From positions 46,013 to 110,012 of the forward strand of contig NZ_JADEYQ010000005.1 in assembly GCF_022627575.1 (NCBI RefSeq): a stretch of DNA of 64,000 bases, read 5' to 3'. The position numbers were made by a program, and so were the translations under genes. Below, in pieces: positions 63,987 through 64,000 of this stretch (its first letter is position 1; each line of letters starts with the position of its first letter). Under the pieces are notes generated by a model. That model saw only the letters and a list, made by a program, of their open reading frames with translations, ran no database searches and had not been told where the DNA came from. Source of the stretch: Sphingobacterium rhinopitheci (GTDB lineage Bacteria; Bacteroidota; Bacteroidia; Sphingobacteriales; Sphingobacteriaceae).

Positions 63987-64000
63987 ATGAAAAACACTAT
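63987..64000 (+). CDS. Possible start of a divergent gene (cut by window)
   Basis: ATG AAA AAC ACT AT at the right edge could begin a gene on the plus strand, divergent from the HEAT gene. Only four codons are visible, so this is a guess from position. Confidence 0.25.

Noticed and set aside
1..64000. CRISPR arrays, rRNA genes, complete insertion sequences
   Set aside because: No regularly spaced repeats, no rRNA-like stretches and no transposase frames with terminal inverted repeats were seen.

Overview
The window looks like a chromosomal segment of a low-GC Bacteroidota, most probably a Sphingobacterium/Pedobacter-type member of Sphingobacteriaceae. The grounds are a SusC/SusD locus under ECF sigma/FecR control, many lipoproteins, a fimbrillin-type protein, and repeated TAnnTTTG (-7) promoters of the Bacteroidota type. 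The genus is an inference from gene content; no 16S rRNA gene is present.

Layout. 1-3.9 kb: rnr (open at the left edge), a secreted phosphoesterase and a small lipoprotein. 4-15.6 kb: one minus-strand nutrient-uptake locus reading sigma factor, FecR, SusC, SusD, DUF4843, PKD-like lipoprotein, TlpA-like thioredoxin, secreted alpha/beta hydrolase. 15.7-17.5 kb: 3-hydroxyacyl-CoA dehydrogenase and a hypothetical secreted protein. 17.7-21.2 kb: the str operon rpsL-rpsG-fusA-rpsJ, ending in a terminator directly after rpsJ. 21.4-31.1 kb: two related outer-membrane barrels, FrnE-like DsbA protein, an SDR, PBP4-type DacB, an S9 peptidase, an AI-2E-type permease, a methyltransferase, and the remnant of a third barrel gene.

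31.3-35.9 kb is the accessory, decaying part. It has two complete tRNA-Met genes, a third tRNA-Met copy cut at the anticodon loop, a 213-bp direct repeat, three C-terminal remnants of radC/JAB genes, a GC-richer block of hairpins, and a gene broken by one in-frame stop with a perfect 15-bp palindrome at its start. I read it as a tRNA-Met integration hotspot visited more than once by mobile elements and now eroded.

36-40.9 kb: START-like protein, LptF/LptG permease, ribBA and succinate-semialdehyde dehydrogenase. 41-45.3 kb: surface lipoproteins (BACON-CotH; fimbrillin with a FISUMP-like end, preceded by a 59-residue gene). 46-50.4 kb: hemJ with a barrel gene, and a tight cluster of histidine kinase, response regulator, TPR protein and hemE. 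50.5-55.7 kb: YjjG nucleotidase, amidohydrolase, MsrA, MFS pump, tail-anchored protein. 55.8-63.9 kb: a five-gene exopolysaccharide-type operon (HEAT membrane protein, GT2 synthase, TPR plus YaiO-type barrel, DUF4838 protein, DUF1573 lipoprotein). This is the best candidate for a poorly described system: it has a PNAG-like synthase/export plan without a recognisable PgaB deacetylase.
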